Source of the DNA: Chromobotia macracanthus
Lineage: Eukaryota > Chordata > Actinopteri > Cypriniformes > Botiidae
NCBI GenBank assembly: GCA_036877525.1
Contig: JAZGTH010000059.1
Span: 6,882,001-6,946,000, forward strand
Reading direction: 5' to 3'
Length of the DNA stretch: 64,000 nucleotides
In this document: positions 11,340-24,000 of the stretch, piece by piece
Layout: each line of letters starts with the position of its first letter
Numbering within the stretch: the first letter of the stretch is position 1
The notes under the pieces: model-generated
Databases searched by the model: none
Told to the model about the DNA's origin: nothing
What the model saw: the letters and a program-made list of their open reading frames with translations, nothing else
Program-made: the position numbers and the translations under genes

Positions 11340-11752
11340 CTATGAGAGAAAAATAAGAAAGTGGGTTGATTCAGTCTTTTCTGAATTATGCAAACACTTA
11401 TTAACATTGACTGGCAGACTTACACAATGTTTTACAGTAAGTGTGATCCCTTGGGGAAGTTCACTACAATTTCCAAATTTTGTGGTCTCAACAAATATTT
11501 GAATAGTATTTATTCATAAGCTGTCAACATGATTTACTGAACACTTTTTAGGGAATGATGGTTGTTGGCACCATGTGAGGTGAGTTAGAGGATGAACAGT
11601 TTTCTCAGCACTGGTTAGACATCAAAATCCTTCTCTTCAAAGTCTAGTTGTAATGGGAAAAGCATGTATTAGAATGTGTTAGAGTGTGTTTGAGAGTGTA
11701 CACAAATGATACACAATGTGACAAGGCACAGCGGTTGAACTTTCGTTCATGT

Positions 11753-12064
11753 ACCCAGCTAACAGGGAACTAAAAGCGACGTTCTCTCAAAGTTCTCAAA
11801 AAACATTCTTTCAGTAACAATAGTAGACTGTTTTTTACGCTATATATCATATCAAAAATGTTATTCTTAAGTTGTTAGTGGAATGTTTTAAAATTGTTAC
11901 CGAATTAAAAACATTTGTTTAACGTTCTTATAACTATGCAATAATATTAATACAACATCTAAAAACTGAATGTTTTAAGCAATTCTTGAACTTTCAAAAT
12001 AACATTTTTAATGCTTTTCAAACTTAATGGAAACATTCTTACAACCTAAAATAGTTAGCAGGGT
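11753..12064 (+). mobile_element. Family A miniature transposon, copy 4
   Basis: The left end is 'tacccagctaacagggaac' and the right end 'atagttagcagggta'. TA lies directly outside CCCAG and GGG at the two ends, consistent with a TA target duplication. Confidence 0.85.
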
Positions 12065-13437
12065 AGCTACAAGGCATACAGATCATCAACAACGTGATTA
12101 TATTTAAAATGCTCCTTCACAAGCCAGAGAATGAATAAACACATCAGCCGCCCTCTGTTTCCCAATCAATACATCCTGAGGCGTTCACTTAATTATATAG
12201 TGAAAGGTCAATGAAGAAAGACGCAGGGTCAACCAACAGGTCGACTCGGGTGACCTCATGCAAACTTGCACTAACAATCTCATAAAAACATTGAGTTTAT
12301 ATTCATGAAGTAAATAGGCTTATCTTTGTGAAGACTGTTTACAGTTGAAGTTTATAATGCTGAAAATGTGTGTGTGTCTATGAAAGTCCTGTATGTGCAT
12401 TCCAAAGTCAAACAAAGCTATTTCCTTCAGCACAGTCTGGTATTGGTATGTGCGATGATTTGAGCGGGTTTTTTATATTTTCCATCTCCTCAGAGAACTG
12501 TAAGGTGATAAAGTAATTTCAGACTGAACCTAACCCAATTTTGACTCATTCAGAAATTACTCTGCCATGCCCTTCAGAATGAAGTAATTCACCTGGGAGG
12601 GAACAGCTTTCAAATAGTTTCAATAATAGGCAGCAATGTTCTTTTGCAAACTTCCTACAGCGGTTTTTAAATACTGTGTTTTTTCCGTCTCTTCTTCCAA
12701 TTTTCTGTTTGGGGATTGGATGAAACCTCTCTGTCTGAAACAGGCATCGTTTTGAATTATGGCTGCTTTAAAGACATAACACAATTTAATGGAGTGTGTG
12801 CCAGGCTAAAAAGATTAGATTAAATGGATGTTTTATTCATGGTCACTTTCAGCCTGACTTGGCAGTATATTAACAACTAACACATCTCTTACATCCTCTA
12901 TTAAACATCATAAATGCGCTCACTATTTGCTTAACTCATCGCACATTACGGGTCATTCATTAGGTAACTCAAATTGCTGACAGCCAGGATCAGATTAATG
13001 CCACGATCCTCTCACCAGTTATCTTCATTGCATCATGCTGTACACACCTGCAACATATACTGACAAACACAGCGACGCACGTTACACCTGCAAGGGCACT
13101 TTGGACGTTACAACTTTGCAATTGTGATGATTTTAGGTATATTAGAGTTTTAATAGGTTAACATGTTGTCTTAGCCATTTTATTCCTCTAAACATTATGT
13201 GTGTATGTTTTTAAATGTCACCTGGTCTACCTGCTGGTCTACCTTCCTATTTCCTGCTCACATGAGAGGAAATAGAAAGTATCCGTATAAAGGAGGCAGC
13301 ATGACAAACAAACACCCTCACTCGCCAAACACGCTGCAGGATTGTGTAGTCAGACATTTTGTTTCCAGACACATTTCAAAGGAATTGGATTATCAGTCAT
13401 TTGCATTGTATATACACTGGTTTACACTTCACACTGG

Positions 13438-13619
13438 AACATTTTAACAACGTTCTTCAACTGTTGTATTTTTAACAACTTAAAAATAATGTATTTGATA
13501 TATATATGAAATATAATGTTACTGCATTCTACTAATGTTACTGCAACGTTTTTGAAAACTTTGAGAGAACTTTGAGAGAACGTTAGCCAATGTTCTGAGA
13601 ATGTTCACTGTTAGCTGGG
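13438..13619 (-). mobile_element. Family A miniature transposon, copy 5, half element
   Basis: Reverse orientation. Only the half with 'cgttagccaatgttctgaga' and 'tgttagctggg' remains. Confidence 0.8.
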
Positions 13620-13965
13620 CATGGACTCCTTGTCTTTAATAGTCTAGGTTTTCCTGGTTTCATTGTTTTGTTTTATGTTTTATGTAAATATATTGTAAAT
13701 TCTTATTTAATTTATCCACTAGTAAGTCTGATTCTTTTAACTCGTGTGATTTATCATCACACAGTAAAATCGGACCCCATTTTAATAGTATAAAGTGTGA
13801 CTAGTGTGACTCAGACGATTAGGCTGAACGTTACAAAATCACGGCTTCAGAGGTCCTAATGGGGATCATCATTGTTTCAGCTGAGGTTCAGCCGCTGACC
13901 TCCAGACAATGGAACAAACACGGCACAATCGTCTATTTAAACCCGAGCAGCTCAGCCAGCTGTGC

Positions 13966-14116
13966 TCCTACAGCTTGATTGGCAGAGCATGACTCCATCA
14001 GTGCCAAGGTCATGGGTTCGATTCCCAGGGAACACACAGTCATGAAAAATGCATGCCTTCAATGCACTTGTAGGTTGCTTTGGATAAAAGTGTCTGCCAA
14101 ATGCATAAATGTAAAT
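13966..14116 (+). mobile_element. tRNA-derived SINE, near full length
   Basis: The head has an A-box-like 'tggcagagcatgactc' and a B box 'gggttcgattccca', as in a RNA polymerase III promoter. The 3' tail 'ctttggataaaagtgtctg' then 'ccaaatgcataaatgtaaat' is the tail shared by fish SINEs of the HE1/V-SINE type (family name from memory). It is inserted in the sense opposite to ncam2. Confidence 0.85.
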
Positions 14117-14978
14117 CTAGAAGGTTAAACAGCCGTAACCTTGGAAACAGTCCTATGACTGAGCGAGACATATTGAGGGTATCTGTGAGTGGGCAGCTCA
14201 GAGCCATACACAGGGCACTGCAGAATGGCCAGTTTTTCATCTTTGCTCTGCACTTGATCTTACAAACCTGCAATTTTTTATACTAAAACTTACATTTTGC
14301 ATGCCGTACCTTAATATTTGTACTAGGATGCAGGTATTACTCACAGACCCAAGCACACACACACAGCATATCACTGAGCTGTCATGCACTGAAATGGTTC
14401 CAACAAGATTATCATTGACTTTTTTGCCAATCGATGCCTATTTTCCAAAGGCAGTAATCTAATTCAACCTATTCCCAGATACGCATGCTCAAGTGAAACA
14501 GCTCTGCTAATGTGAGACACAATTGGGTATTAAGACATCAAATCAGAGCAGCTTACCACCTGACATAGACTGTATTGACCTTTAGAATCAACATCTGCAA
14601 CTTTCAAAAGATAAATCATTCCGGTGCCAACAGGAGAAATTGTTTTTAAGATCTTTTGAAGAAGAGTAACTTTGAGTCACAGAAATAAACATAAGACAAC
14701 GCAATGACAAATCACATTTGTAATGAAAAATGTGAACAGTCTCCTGTTTCTCAGATTTTTGCCTTTGAGATAAATTTCCCTATCTAGATAGATGTCTAGA
14801 CAACTAGACTAACACATCTAACAAATTAAACTAGCCTACTAAGAAAAGAAATTTATGAAGTCACATCACAAAGTGAGCCAAGACTGTGCCGTCAAAGAAA
14901 AAAAAACATATCTGATCAATTGTAAATATATATGTAAAACGAAGCCACACCATTGTACCCAAATTTTACACACATACT

Positions 14979-15144
14979 CAGTGGCGGTTCTAGTACCTGG
15001 GGGGGCAGTCAGGGGTGCTTTTAGGGGACACATACAGGTCCATTCATGATTGTGTTCCAGGGGGTTTGGGTGGGTCTGACAATTTAGGGGGGCCACAGGA
15101 GAGACAAGTTTGTTGGGGCACTGGACCTTCCAGAACTGCCCCTG
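14979..15144. mobile_element. hAT-type miniature element with target duplication
   Basis: The termini are inverted: 'cagtggcggttctag' at the left and, read on the other strand, 'caggggcagttctgg' at the right. The flanking 8-mers are 'cacatact' and 'cacacact' (7 of 8 identical), the target-site length of the hAT superfamily. The 166-bp body is G-rich and non-coding. Confidence 0.85.
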
Positions 15145-16127
15145 CACACACTACTTAGTACAATATGTGTGGCCTTTACACATACCAAGCAGAGCCTCAA
15201 TACGTCCAAACTTCACATCTCAATACATCCAAACTTTTTAGCTAACAGCACACGTCCAGCTAACTTTGAAATCATCTGAACCTTTTCTAGAGGACAAAGA
15301 CATGTTCATTTTGTATTCTGTTTCTAACACTGATGACCGAGGGGCTTCTGAGCAGCCCCACAGAGTGGCATTTATTTTATGTCGGGCTCTGATATGTGTT
15401 GTCATGTTGGCTAAATTATCGGTCACGCCTCATTGAGTGCCGTGATTGGATCAGCAAAGAAGATTTCAGAAGTAAGCTGAAGAGACACCCGTCCATGTTT
15501 CCAATCATCGTATTAGACAAGGACACACAAGAGCTGTGATGTCATTGTCCTGATTTCCTCCAATCAGACAACAGCAGGGCTAATGTCGTTGAGATAACGA
15601 GAAACATGCAACTACTATTTGAAGGACAGGCCTGCAGTGATTGAAGTTCCCTCATGCTGAGGATTTTGTTCTGGCACCTGAAATGCAAGTTTGTCAACAT
15701 GTCTTCTGTTATCTGTTTGTTTAACCAATAGCATGAAAAGTCAATTCAGGCTGTGCAAAGGACCTAATGATGCTGGGCCTGCATATCCATCCACACCTGT
15801 TGAAGCAAGATTAAAAAGTATTCTGTCATCCCATACTCATATTTCAACATTGTGAGCCCTTTTAAATGTGTGAGCCCTTAAAGTTCAAGTGGATTTTGAT
15901 TGGCTGATGACATTTTATCATTTATCATGACCCCAATAATTTTGTTCATCTGTATCGTTTTCGCTATAGATGTGCTGTGAATGTCACCATTCTCTTAAAT
16001 TTAGATTTTTAAATCGTTTTCTTTACTGTTATTGTTGTTGGCCTGAACGAGCTTTAACTCAAAATTATTGTCCATGCATGAAAAATAACTTCCTCAAATT
16101 CCCTCTTTTAGTGTTTTAAACAATGAA

Positions 16128-16200
16128 CAATCATACAGGTTTGTAACTACATGAATGTTTGTAATTGATGACAGAATTCCAATTTTTGGATGAATTATCC
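16128..16200. mobile_element. Angel-like element terminus
   Basis: It reads 'catacaggtttgtaactaca' through 'attgatgacagaattcc' to 'gatgaattatcc', the right end of the same element type as at 5447-5657. Most of it lies inside the left arm of the palindrome and is copied in inverted form at 16300-16351. Confidence 0.65.
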
Positions 16201-16350
16201 AGTCTGGTGGGGACTCCAGCATCCAAAACTAACTATTAGTGCATATTTTATATATATGGACTAATAGTTAGTTTTGGATGCTGGAGTCCCCACCAGACTG
16301 GATAATTCATCCAAAAATTGGAATTCTGTCATCAATTACAAACATTCATG
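16150..16350. repeat. 201-bp near-perfect palindrome (97-bp arms, 7-bp loop)
   Basis: The arms are 16150-16246 and 16254-16350, with a single mismatch (position 16241 against 16259). The arms contain the Angel-like terminus plus about 40 bp of neighbouring sequence ('agtctggtggggactccag'). The inverted copy therefore includes flanking DNA and is not simply the element's own terminal repeats. Confidence 0.95.
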
Positions 16351-16504
16351 TTGTGACTATATATAAATATAAATATATATATTCTGATATATTTCCATGA
16401 AAACTATCACCATGAAAAACTAATTGCTGTTCCTTATATTCACAATTGCTGAACCTCTCAGTGGACATCACTGCCAAATAGACCTGACAGCTTCCCAGAC
16501 TCAC

Positions 16505-16639
16505 CGTTAACCACCAGGATGATGTCCCGGAAGTCAATCTCTCCTCTGGCTTCAACTCTGGCCTCACATCGATACACTCCTTCATCTGCTTTAGTCACTC
16601 TCTGGACTTGCAGATTGTTATTCGGTAGGAGCTGGAACT
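16505..16639 (-). CDS. ncam2: ncam2 exon 5: second half of Ig domain 2
   Basis: This 135-nt exon (phase 1 in, phase 1 out) has 44 whole codons, FQLLPNNNLQVQ to RDIILVVN. The strand F motif DEGVYRCEARV supplies the second Ig2 cysteine, and EARGEIDFRDII is a hallmark shared with NCAM2 orthologues. The acceptor CCTCCAG gives Lys at the exon join (DTEKFQLL), where NCAM2 has Arg-Phe. The donor is GTGAGT. A near-perfect 97-nt-arm inverted repeat lies about 155 nt downstream of this donor in the transcript, so the exon sits next to a potential strong RNA hairpin. Confidence 0.94.
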
Positions 16640-17401
16640 CTGGAGGGCCAAAGATTTCATGATGTTTATGACAGTCTCCATATAGCACATATAGTTATAT
16701 TTATCACTGGCTGAAATCACATTTACATGAAAAGCACAGAGCTGTTGAGAAAAGTCACTCATTAACACTTGTTGACAAATAGCTGCGCTGGTAAAAGCAG
16801 TAACTCGCAGCGTGACACATTTAAAAAGATCTAACAGTGATAAACAAGATTTAAGAGTCTTCAGACCTTTTATAAGGTCCAGGTGGTTTATAAACAGTGT
16901 CACGATTAAAACATAGCATAAATCTTTTTACATCTGCCAATGTCACAACAAGAAAAAGTACTTCAAACTTAATTAAGCTTGTATTCAGCATATATCACAA
17001 TAAATACTATATGTAACTATAACCAGATTCAAGATTCAAACACATGCAGCTTGGATGTCTCTTTATCAGCTCTTAAAGATGGACACAGATCTAACATAGA
17101 TGCCATTTAATTAGGTTAATAACCAAATGTGTGATGATAACCAAAGAGATACAATGTGACAATGTTTATGTAAATAAACAAATAACAACTGTGCAGATCT
17201 GTTTAGAGTGCTAACGGCAAACATTTTCAGATTATCAGTGATATTAAGATTAACATTTATTTATTACAATTTGTGATATATAGTAAAGGATTATGAATAT
17301 ATAACAGTATTAATATTATATATTTTATTTACGGCAGCCATTATTTACATTTCCCCTGTACTGATCAAACAGTACGGCTGGTGTTTGGGCAGGTTACTTA
17401 C
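16640..17401 (-). other. ncam2: ncam2 intron between exons 5 and 4
   Basis: 762 nt, AT-rich, and the shortest intron. I see no repeat or other feature in it. Confidence 0.9.
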
Positions 17402-17545
17402 TCTCAGTGTCTTCCATGATCTCCATGTTGTTATAAAACCAGGCGACAACAGGAACAGGAGAGCTGGTGACATCACAGACCACTTCAGCCACATCGCCCT
17501 GTCGAAACTCTTGAGGAGACTTCACGTCCCTGAACGTCAGCTTCT
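17402..17545 (-). CDS. ncam2: ncam2 exon 4: first half of Ig domain 2
   Basis: This 144-nt exon (phase 1 in, phase 1 out) has 47 whole codons, KLTFRDVKSPQEF to NNMEIMEDTE. It carries the first Ig2 cysteine (EVVCDV) and the core Trp (VAWFYNN). SPQEFRQGD matches the NCAM2 SPQEFKQGE segment. The acceptor is CCACAG and the donor GTAAGT, a strong consensus. The acceptor is fixed by phase, since the preceding exon ends in C and this one begins AG, making Gln. Only 762 nt of intron separates it from the second half of the domain, the shortest intron here. Confidence 0.94.
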
Positions 17546-20444
17546 CTGTGGATTGGCCAATAGGAGAGATAAGTGAAATGCTACTGGGGAATACAGATGC
17601 TCATTGTTAAACATGGTGGTTGTGTCCAAAATTGCTGCCCAGCTAATGACAGAAGCATTAGATTGGGTTTTAAGACACCATGATGTCATGTCTAACTATC
17701 TGGAAAAGTGTTTTCTTTTTATTCACAATTTTGTACCCCTCCATCATGTATAACTTTGAAATGTTCGTTGTGTCGAAGAGTTTTCAACACACAGTTTATG
17801 TCTTCATACTATGAGTGCTGAGAATCCACTTTCATAAAGGCACATTGTTGCGAAAAGCAGTAAACGGTGCAGGTGTGGCAGAGAACGTTTAGCGAATCCA
17901 GTTGTTTGTAAATGTTGAATGTTTGATGCATACTTACCTGAAAGCAGAAGCTATACTGATTGGCTAATCTGATTGGACCATTTATTTCACATTGACACTA
18001 GCATTGTGCTATTTGTACACTAGAGGACGCACACAAATTTTTTGTCTGCAGGAAATGCACAAACGTGGTTTGAATGTCATGTCTATCGGTAAAAAAGTTT
18101 GCATACACCAGTTTGGGAACCACTGATCTAGAACAAATTCAGGTATATACTATAGAGGAATCAAATCAAAAGACGAACAAAAATGGGTACTGAAAACATA
18201 ATTTAGTTCTTTCAACTTCTACATTAGATATATTGTTTTCATCAGGATGGGGTTGTATGTCAGGCGGAAGTAGTACAGAAGGACTTCAGAGCCACGCAGA
18301 ATAAAGATGAAAACAGATATCATGAGAGCTCTGGAGTCCTAGTTTAAGTCTCCAGTGAGAAATTTTCCAAAGAAAAATCAATGACAACAAGGGACATGTC
18401 AAAATCTACAACTGCAAATCATAAATCATGCGAGTTCCAGATCGTTCCTGATTATTCACAGATACACAGCAGAAACGGAATAGACATAATCTGTCAAATC
18501 ATATTGTGACACACCAATACCATATTCTGTTTGTGTGGGAAGATGGTGTAAACAGCAATGTAGCACTGCAGTTCAAGAAGAGATGCCTTCAGAGGGCTGC
18601 TAGATCCTGCACGCTCTCATCAGCACAGCGGCTCTGTGTATTGATCAATGCGTCATGTCTGTTTACACGCGGTTCCCACTGCTCTAAATACAACTTCTAA
18701 TGGAACAGAGAAACGCCAAGTCTGGTACAGAGTCAGCCACTGAGACGCAATCTTATGAAATATCTCCTGAAAGTTTCGCAAAATCCACTAATTACACGCA
18801 CTGAGGATTAAAATATCTCTTCTGTACATTAAAAAAAGACACTAAATCTGATCTGTTTTATGTAGCCTCGTTCTACCCCTGTGTATAAAGTCAAGGTTTT
18901 TTTTACTTTTGAACCCAGTTCTTTTAAAGCGAATGATATTTTCCACCTGGCACCTGTTTTTTCTTTATTTTGTCTGTGCCTGGAATTTTAGCAAAAACAT
19001 TATGTTTCGAGCTAGTGGCATACTATAAATTTCAATATATTTATTAGACTATAATTTATTTGGTTCAAATTGCCTTTAGAGGCCCCCACACAGGGTCAGG
19101 GCCCCTCACAGCTCTCACATACACTAGGGTTTTCAGCTTAATGCACTATTCTCAATTTAGTCTTGGCCCCAGCATACCTCTTTACCCTTTATTACTGCTC
19201 TATTGAAGTCCAACACACGTCTCTGCAGCTTTCTTGCTCTCTCATTCATGCTGGTTCCATCTCTGTGATGTGGCAGCAGCTGTCTGCTTATTGAGAGAAT
19301 TACATTTAGCTTTACATCAACAGATTTGTCAAACATCTTCGAATGGAACGCGTCCATTTTCCCATCATTGTGACTTCCTCCCTTTAAAGGCTTTTGGATG
19401 TCATCTATTCAAAGGGAAAATCAAAACAGCTATTTCAATGGCTACATTTCCAATGCAAGCAAACGGTGAAGGGTTTTTTTGTGCTTGAGCACATAATGTC
19501 CTTTGCTATGTAATGGATTCCCAAATATCCGTGCCAAGATGTTGTTCCATTGTAATTTGTAGCAATATACAGAACTCCCGAATTGCTTTCATAGCCGGGG
19601 CATGTAACAGCACGCTTCTTTGTAATATGCAGGATAAATCACCATTTAAATGTATGATAATTTGAGGTAAAGGTTTGCATCGAATCTAAACTCCGAGGAG
19701 TCAAGGCAACGAGGACACACAGAGGGTAACTGAATCTTGTTTTTTTTCCTGTGAAGATGAATAGTCTTGAGGTGCAATTTTATCTGATATCCCTATCCTG
19801 ATTTAAGGGAAAACTGAAATTGGAACGATGCATTATTGGAGACAAATAACATTTGGAGGAAATGCAGATTACCATGCGTGTCTTTGTAGCTCACAACCCA
19901 TTTGAAGACACAACATTTTTCAAAAGCAGACACATACTGGTATCAAAAAAATGGTAATTGAAATGCAAACCTCACTGTCACAACTTGATTGGTCCCCATG
20001 AAAAGCCTGCTTATTATTTTCTCTGCTCTAAAAGGCTGATTTGTAAAATTGAGCAAAAGAAGACAATTATCTACACATTTCTGAGCGTCTGCAGTGCCAG
20101 GCATGGCAATACTCATGGGAGCTTCTCTGGACTGACTGGTTTCCCAGCACAGATGTGAGTCTGGGCTCTGACGGTGATGGCGCGTTGAATGGGACAGAAT
20201 CCCTGCCGCTCAGAGACTCCAGGCTTGCCGGGAAGCCTTATATCTCTTGAGTGGATTCAGTATGCCATGCGCGGTGGGGACAAAAGCTGCCTGTTTTTCG
20301 GTATAAAGCGCCAACCAGTGCTGTATCATATGTAAGGTTTAGTATCTAAATTCTCCATTGGTGCAATCCAACAGGTTCTGCTCTCTCTCACAAACAGTGA
20401 AAACACTGTACAGTTAGAGAAAAGAGTAAAGGGCTATGACAGGT

Positions 20445-20485
20445 TGAGCTGTGGTGCTTACATTGCAGGTTCGATTCTGCCTTAT
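20445..20485 (+). mobile_element. Possible tRNA-derived SINE fragment
   Basis: 'gcaggttcgattctgcc' is a good pol III B box, 20-30 nt after a weak A-box-like 'gttgagctgtggtgc'. There is no recognisable 3' SINE tail, so this is a fragment or a chance match. Confidence 0.35.
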
Positions 20486-20560
20486 GCCATATTTCCTGCT
20501 TTTTACATATGGTATACAGTTTTCAATTAAAGTTGAATTGTAACTCAGTATTGTGTCCTT

Positions 20561-20687
20561 AAAGCTGCAGTCTATAATGTGAATTTGGCTTCATTTGACT
20601 TGAGAAAAGAAGGTAAAGAAACCTGCACTTTTATGTTTCAAACAGAGATGGCGATGGAGAGGCAAAAGTTACGGATTGCAACTTTCA
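20561..20687 (+). mobile_element. Family B inverted-repeat element, copy 1 (shortened)
   Basis: It starts 'aaagctgcagtctataatg' and ends 'aaaagttacggattgcaact', so the termini are inverted copies of a 'aagctgcaatccgtaacttt' repeat. The body shares 'tttcaaacagagatggcg' with the other copies. Confidence 0.8.
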
Positions 20688-20890
20688 ATGATTTAATCTG
20701 TATGCTAATCTATTTGGCATTTTGGGAATCTGACACTGCAATCAGCTTCCGAGATTTGTGTCATAAAAGCTTAAAGCCTCCGTTCATTTTCTGACTGTTT
20801 TATATGCATCTATAGGTCCATCAGTATAAAGACTGATAGGTTAGACTGGTGTGTAAGAGAATCTTTTTATTTGTGTGCCTGGATACTCAC

Positions 20891-21097
20891 GATATATTTC
20901 CAGCACCACTGTGGCCTCCTGCGTCTGTCCCTGTGCATCACTGGCCTGGCAGCGATAGATGCCAGCATCTTCTATTTTGGCATTATAGAGCGTGAGTCTG
21001 GAGCGAACACCTTCATTGTGCAGGGCGACCCGTTGAGATGGGACCATCCGCTCCCCCTGCGGGTTATACCAGTCCAAACTCACAGGCTCTCCAATCA
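20891..21097 (-). CDS. ncam2: ncam2 exon 3: second half of Ig domain 1
   Basis: This 207-nt exon (phase 1 in, phase 1 out) encodes 68 whole codons, from IGEPVSLDWYNPQGER to EATVVLEIY. Visible Ig landmarks are the core Trp (LDWYNP), the strand E motif RSRLTLYN and the strand F motif DAGIYRCQA, whose cysteine closes the Ig1 disulphide. The split first codon is Val and the split last codon joins as Gln, giving EIYQKLTF, as in NCAM2. The acceptor is TTTGTAG, preceded by an AC/TG-rich tract in the intron. The donor is GTGAGT. Unlike the other Ig halves this exon is long, because Ig1 is split near its first cysteine. Confidence 0.95.
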
Positions 21098-24000
21098 CTA
21101 CAAACACACACACACACACATACATAGTTAAATAGCAGTGTTGTATACAGAATGTATATTTTTAAGAACAGCCTGACAATATTACACAGCTTTTTTATCC
21201 TGATCCAAGGATAAAAACAAAGGCTGATATACCTGTTTTACCACCTGATATTATTTAATGTAAAATGTGTGATTTTTGAGGCATTAGTGGCACTAAACAG
21301 AATTGCAAAAATTGAAACACTCTCCCCATCTGCCATCAAAAGATAATCCCACCCAAACTCATGCTGTTGGTTGAGCCAGTGTTGTTATGTCCAGTCGATT
21401 CAGCTCCCTCAATTCTGTAAACCCTTGACCAATGGCATGGTTTAGAGCAGGGCTACCTAGTTGACCATCCAATGGTAAGCGAGGAGAGGGTTTGGTAAAC
21501 CTGTCTAAAAAGACATTGCTTTGCAATTCTGTTTGTAGATGCTGGTGGCATAAAAATTACACACTTCACTTTTAAAGATATGCTTCAGCCGCTGGTAGTG
21601 ACATACATCCTCTCTCTCTGCCTCTCAAACACACATGCGGCAATAAACACAGTGCGTCGTGTGTTCTGCCCTGCAGAGACTGGCTCCCTGAAACCACACA
21701 TGGTACCAAGGTGCTTGGTGCTGTAAATCCTGCGCTGTTGGAAGGTCATAAAAAGCATCAGCATGGTGCAGCACTTCTCCGCTCAAGACATCAATCAGTA
21801 GCACAACAGGGGCCCTTGGCTGCACTATGGGAAAGCGTGAGGCTGCGACTCCAGGCAGACAGGCAGGCCTGAGTATGCAACAGGCCCCCAACATATCTTC
21901 ACCACCATGGAAGCAATGCTGAGAACAGCTGGGGGTTATCACTGGAGAAGCAGAGGCTGATCTGTGGGGTCAAGGAGAAGTCACAGCAGACTAATCTCTG
22001 TCTGCTAAGAAGATGCTGGAAGCCTGATTTATACCTGACGAGTCTGCGTCACACAAAAAGTGATGTCATGCACTTCCCATCCAACAGGTAACGTTCTCTG
22101 AATATTGGCTTATGTTTTCTAAAAGTTCTTTCAAAGTTATAGAATTAGTAGAATTTTGTTTTAACGTTATATATCATATATCAATAATGTTATTCTTTAG
22201 TTGTTAGTGGAACATTTTAAAAAGGAAAAATTCTTGTAACCCAGCAATAACAATAGTACAATGCCCAAAAACTGGACGTTTTAAACGTTTCTAGAACATT
22301 CAAAATAACATTAATGTTTTTGTTACTTAATGGAAACATTAGGAAATGTTTTTACAACATAAAATTGTTAGCTGGGTTGGTTCTGGAAAAGCAACATTTT
22401 TGTAGCTTTAATCTTATTAAGTCTGGCCGAGTAGACACACAGAGGCAGAGAAGAACCACTGCAAATAATGTTGAAAACATTTAACAATGTATGTCACAGC
22501 TCTTTAATGGCCTTTGTTTAGAAACAGTATAGGTAAGAAGGTATTTATAGGTTGATTTCACTGAAAAATGTGAACACTGTGGCTCTGTGGCACAATCAAA
22601 ACAAGTTATGGTGTTTGAGGCAGGACTGTCTGTTTGTCCAGTCAGGGGCAGATGGAGTGCTGGTGTTCATCAAACCAGTCTGAAAAATTATTTTTTATTC
22701 GAAAGAAAGAAAGCCATACAAGCTTGGAAAATGGTGAGCTAAATACAATACATTATTTTTGGCTAAAACATTTCTTCGAAACAATGGGAAAAAACAGATG
22801 CATCTGGGGCAGGATAAGCATATTTATCTTTATGAAGTTATGACTTCAAAATTCTAATGGGATCAAATCCATTTGAAACATTAATGTTTACATTACAAAC
22901 AAACACCTGTTAATGCACATTCTATATTAATGCACCAAGCTGCTATGTTGCTTGGCAACCACTAACCTACCATTAGGATAATGAACCATAGTACTTGCCA
23001 ACATTATTGTTTATTCCAATAATAATTAATAAAATAAACTGTTATTAAACATTGGTTTATTTTATCATGTTGCTGCTTCCCCATTTCATAAAAGCCATAA
23101 GTCCCTCTTTCCAAGCACTACTGTGATTTTATGATGGCCTCTTGTGTCTTATTGCTTCAATGGACAAGTGCATTCAGTGTTTATATTAGCAATGGTATGT
23201 GGAAGTTAATGTGGCCATTAACGCTCCTTCTGTTCAAGTCCACTGTGTTCTGTTTTTAACGGTAGAACGGCCCCTTATGCTAGACTCTGCTAAACGGCCA
23301 AACACTCAGCCAGTTAAGACTGAGCTTGGTGCACAAATCAGCATTGTGATGATTCTGCGGCATGCTCCAAAAACCATGATTAACCAATTAACCAAGTGAA
23401 CGATTGTAATCTTGAGCTTAAGCTGCGTAACCTTACCAAAATGAAAGCGCATTTCATCTGCTCCAGATACAAAACGATTTTGAGGAGGTTTGAACATTCG
23501 AGATTCCACACACACCTCCACGCTCCCTGAAGCTCTTTCTAAAGCCGTTTTTGAAGGTGGGCTTGCAGTTTGCCTTGTAGTTGACCCGAACGTCTGCAGG
23601 GTGCACGCAGGGCATCCGTATCACCAGCCAGACACCAGGTGTGCTAATCACCCGCAATCTGGCCGTCGTCCAGCAGGGGTCAGCATGCATCACCCTGTTT
23701 AATGCAAGCTGTCAGGTAACGCCTGGAGCTTAGGCAGCAGAGCCCTGCAACCTGACTACAGCAGCTCAGCCGTGTGGAAAAAAACAACAGCTAGCTTCGC
23801 CGCAAAGCCTGCCTGACATAATCTCCCCCTCCGCAAATGGATATCCATACTCATTTCCTACAGTACACTGTCCACGCACAACTCTGCCTGCAGTGTGCAA
23901 GAAGAAAATGGCTTGACAATGCAAGAAGCTGCTGTTTACACTTTACTGATAAGTAACTGTGAATGAGGAACCAAAGCAGATTCTTAGGGTGTCGACTATG

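Larger units (their letters stand above)
11340..16504 (-). other. ncam2: ncam2 intron between exons 6 and 5
   Basis: 5165 nt, the longest internal intron. It holds two family A copies (11753-12064 and 13438-13619), a SINE (13966-14116), a hAT-type miniature element (14979-15144) and a 201-bp palindrome (16150-16350). The parts at 12070-13430 and 15150-16120 have no recognised element. Confidence 0.85.
17546..20890 (-). other. ncam2: ncam2 intron between exons 4 and 3
   Basis: 3345 nt. It contains a tRNA-like B box near 20465-20482 and a family B element (20561-20687). The rest is mostly unique-looking AT-rich DNA. Confidence 0.85.

Noticed and set aside
13966..14040. Possible functional tRNA gene
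   Set aside because: The A and B boxes are present, but the acceptor stem is lacking and the sequence continues into a SINE tail.
21625..21942. Minus-strand open frame of 105 codons in a GC-richer part of the exon 2-3 intron
   Set aside because: No family recognised. Inserting it would disrupt Ig1, and its splice sites are not convincing.
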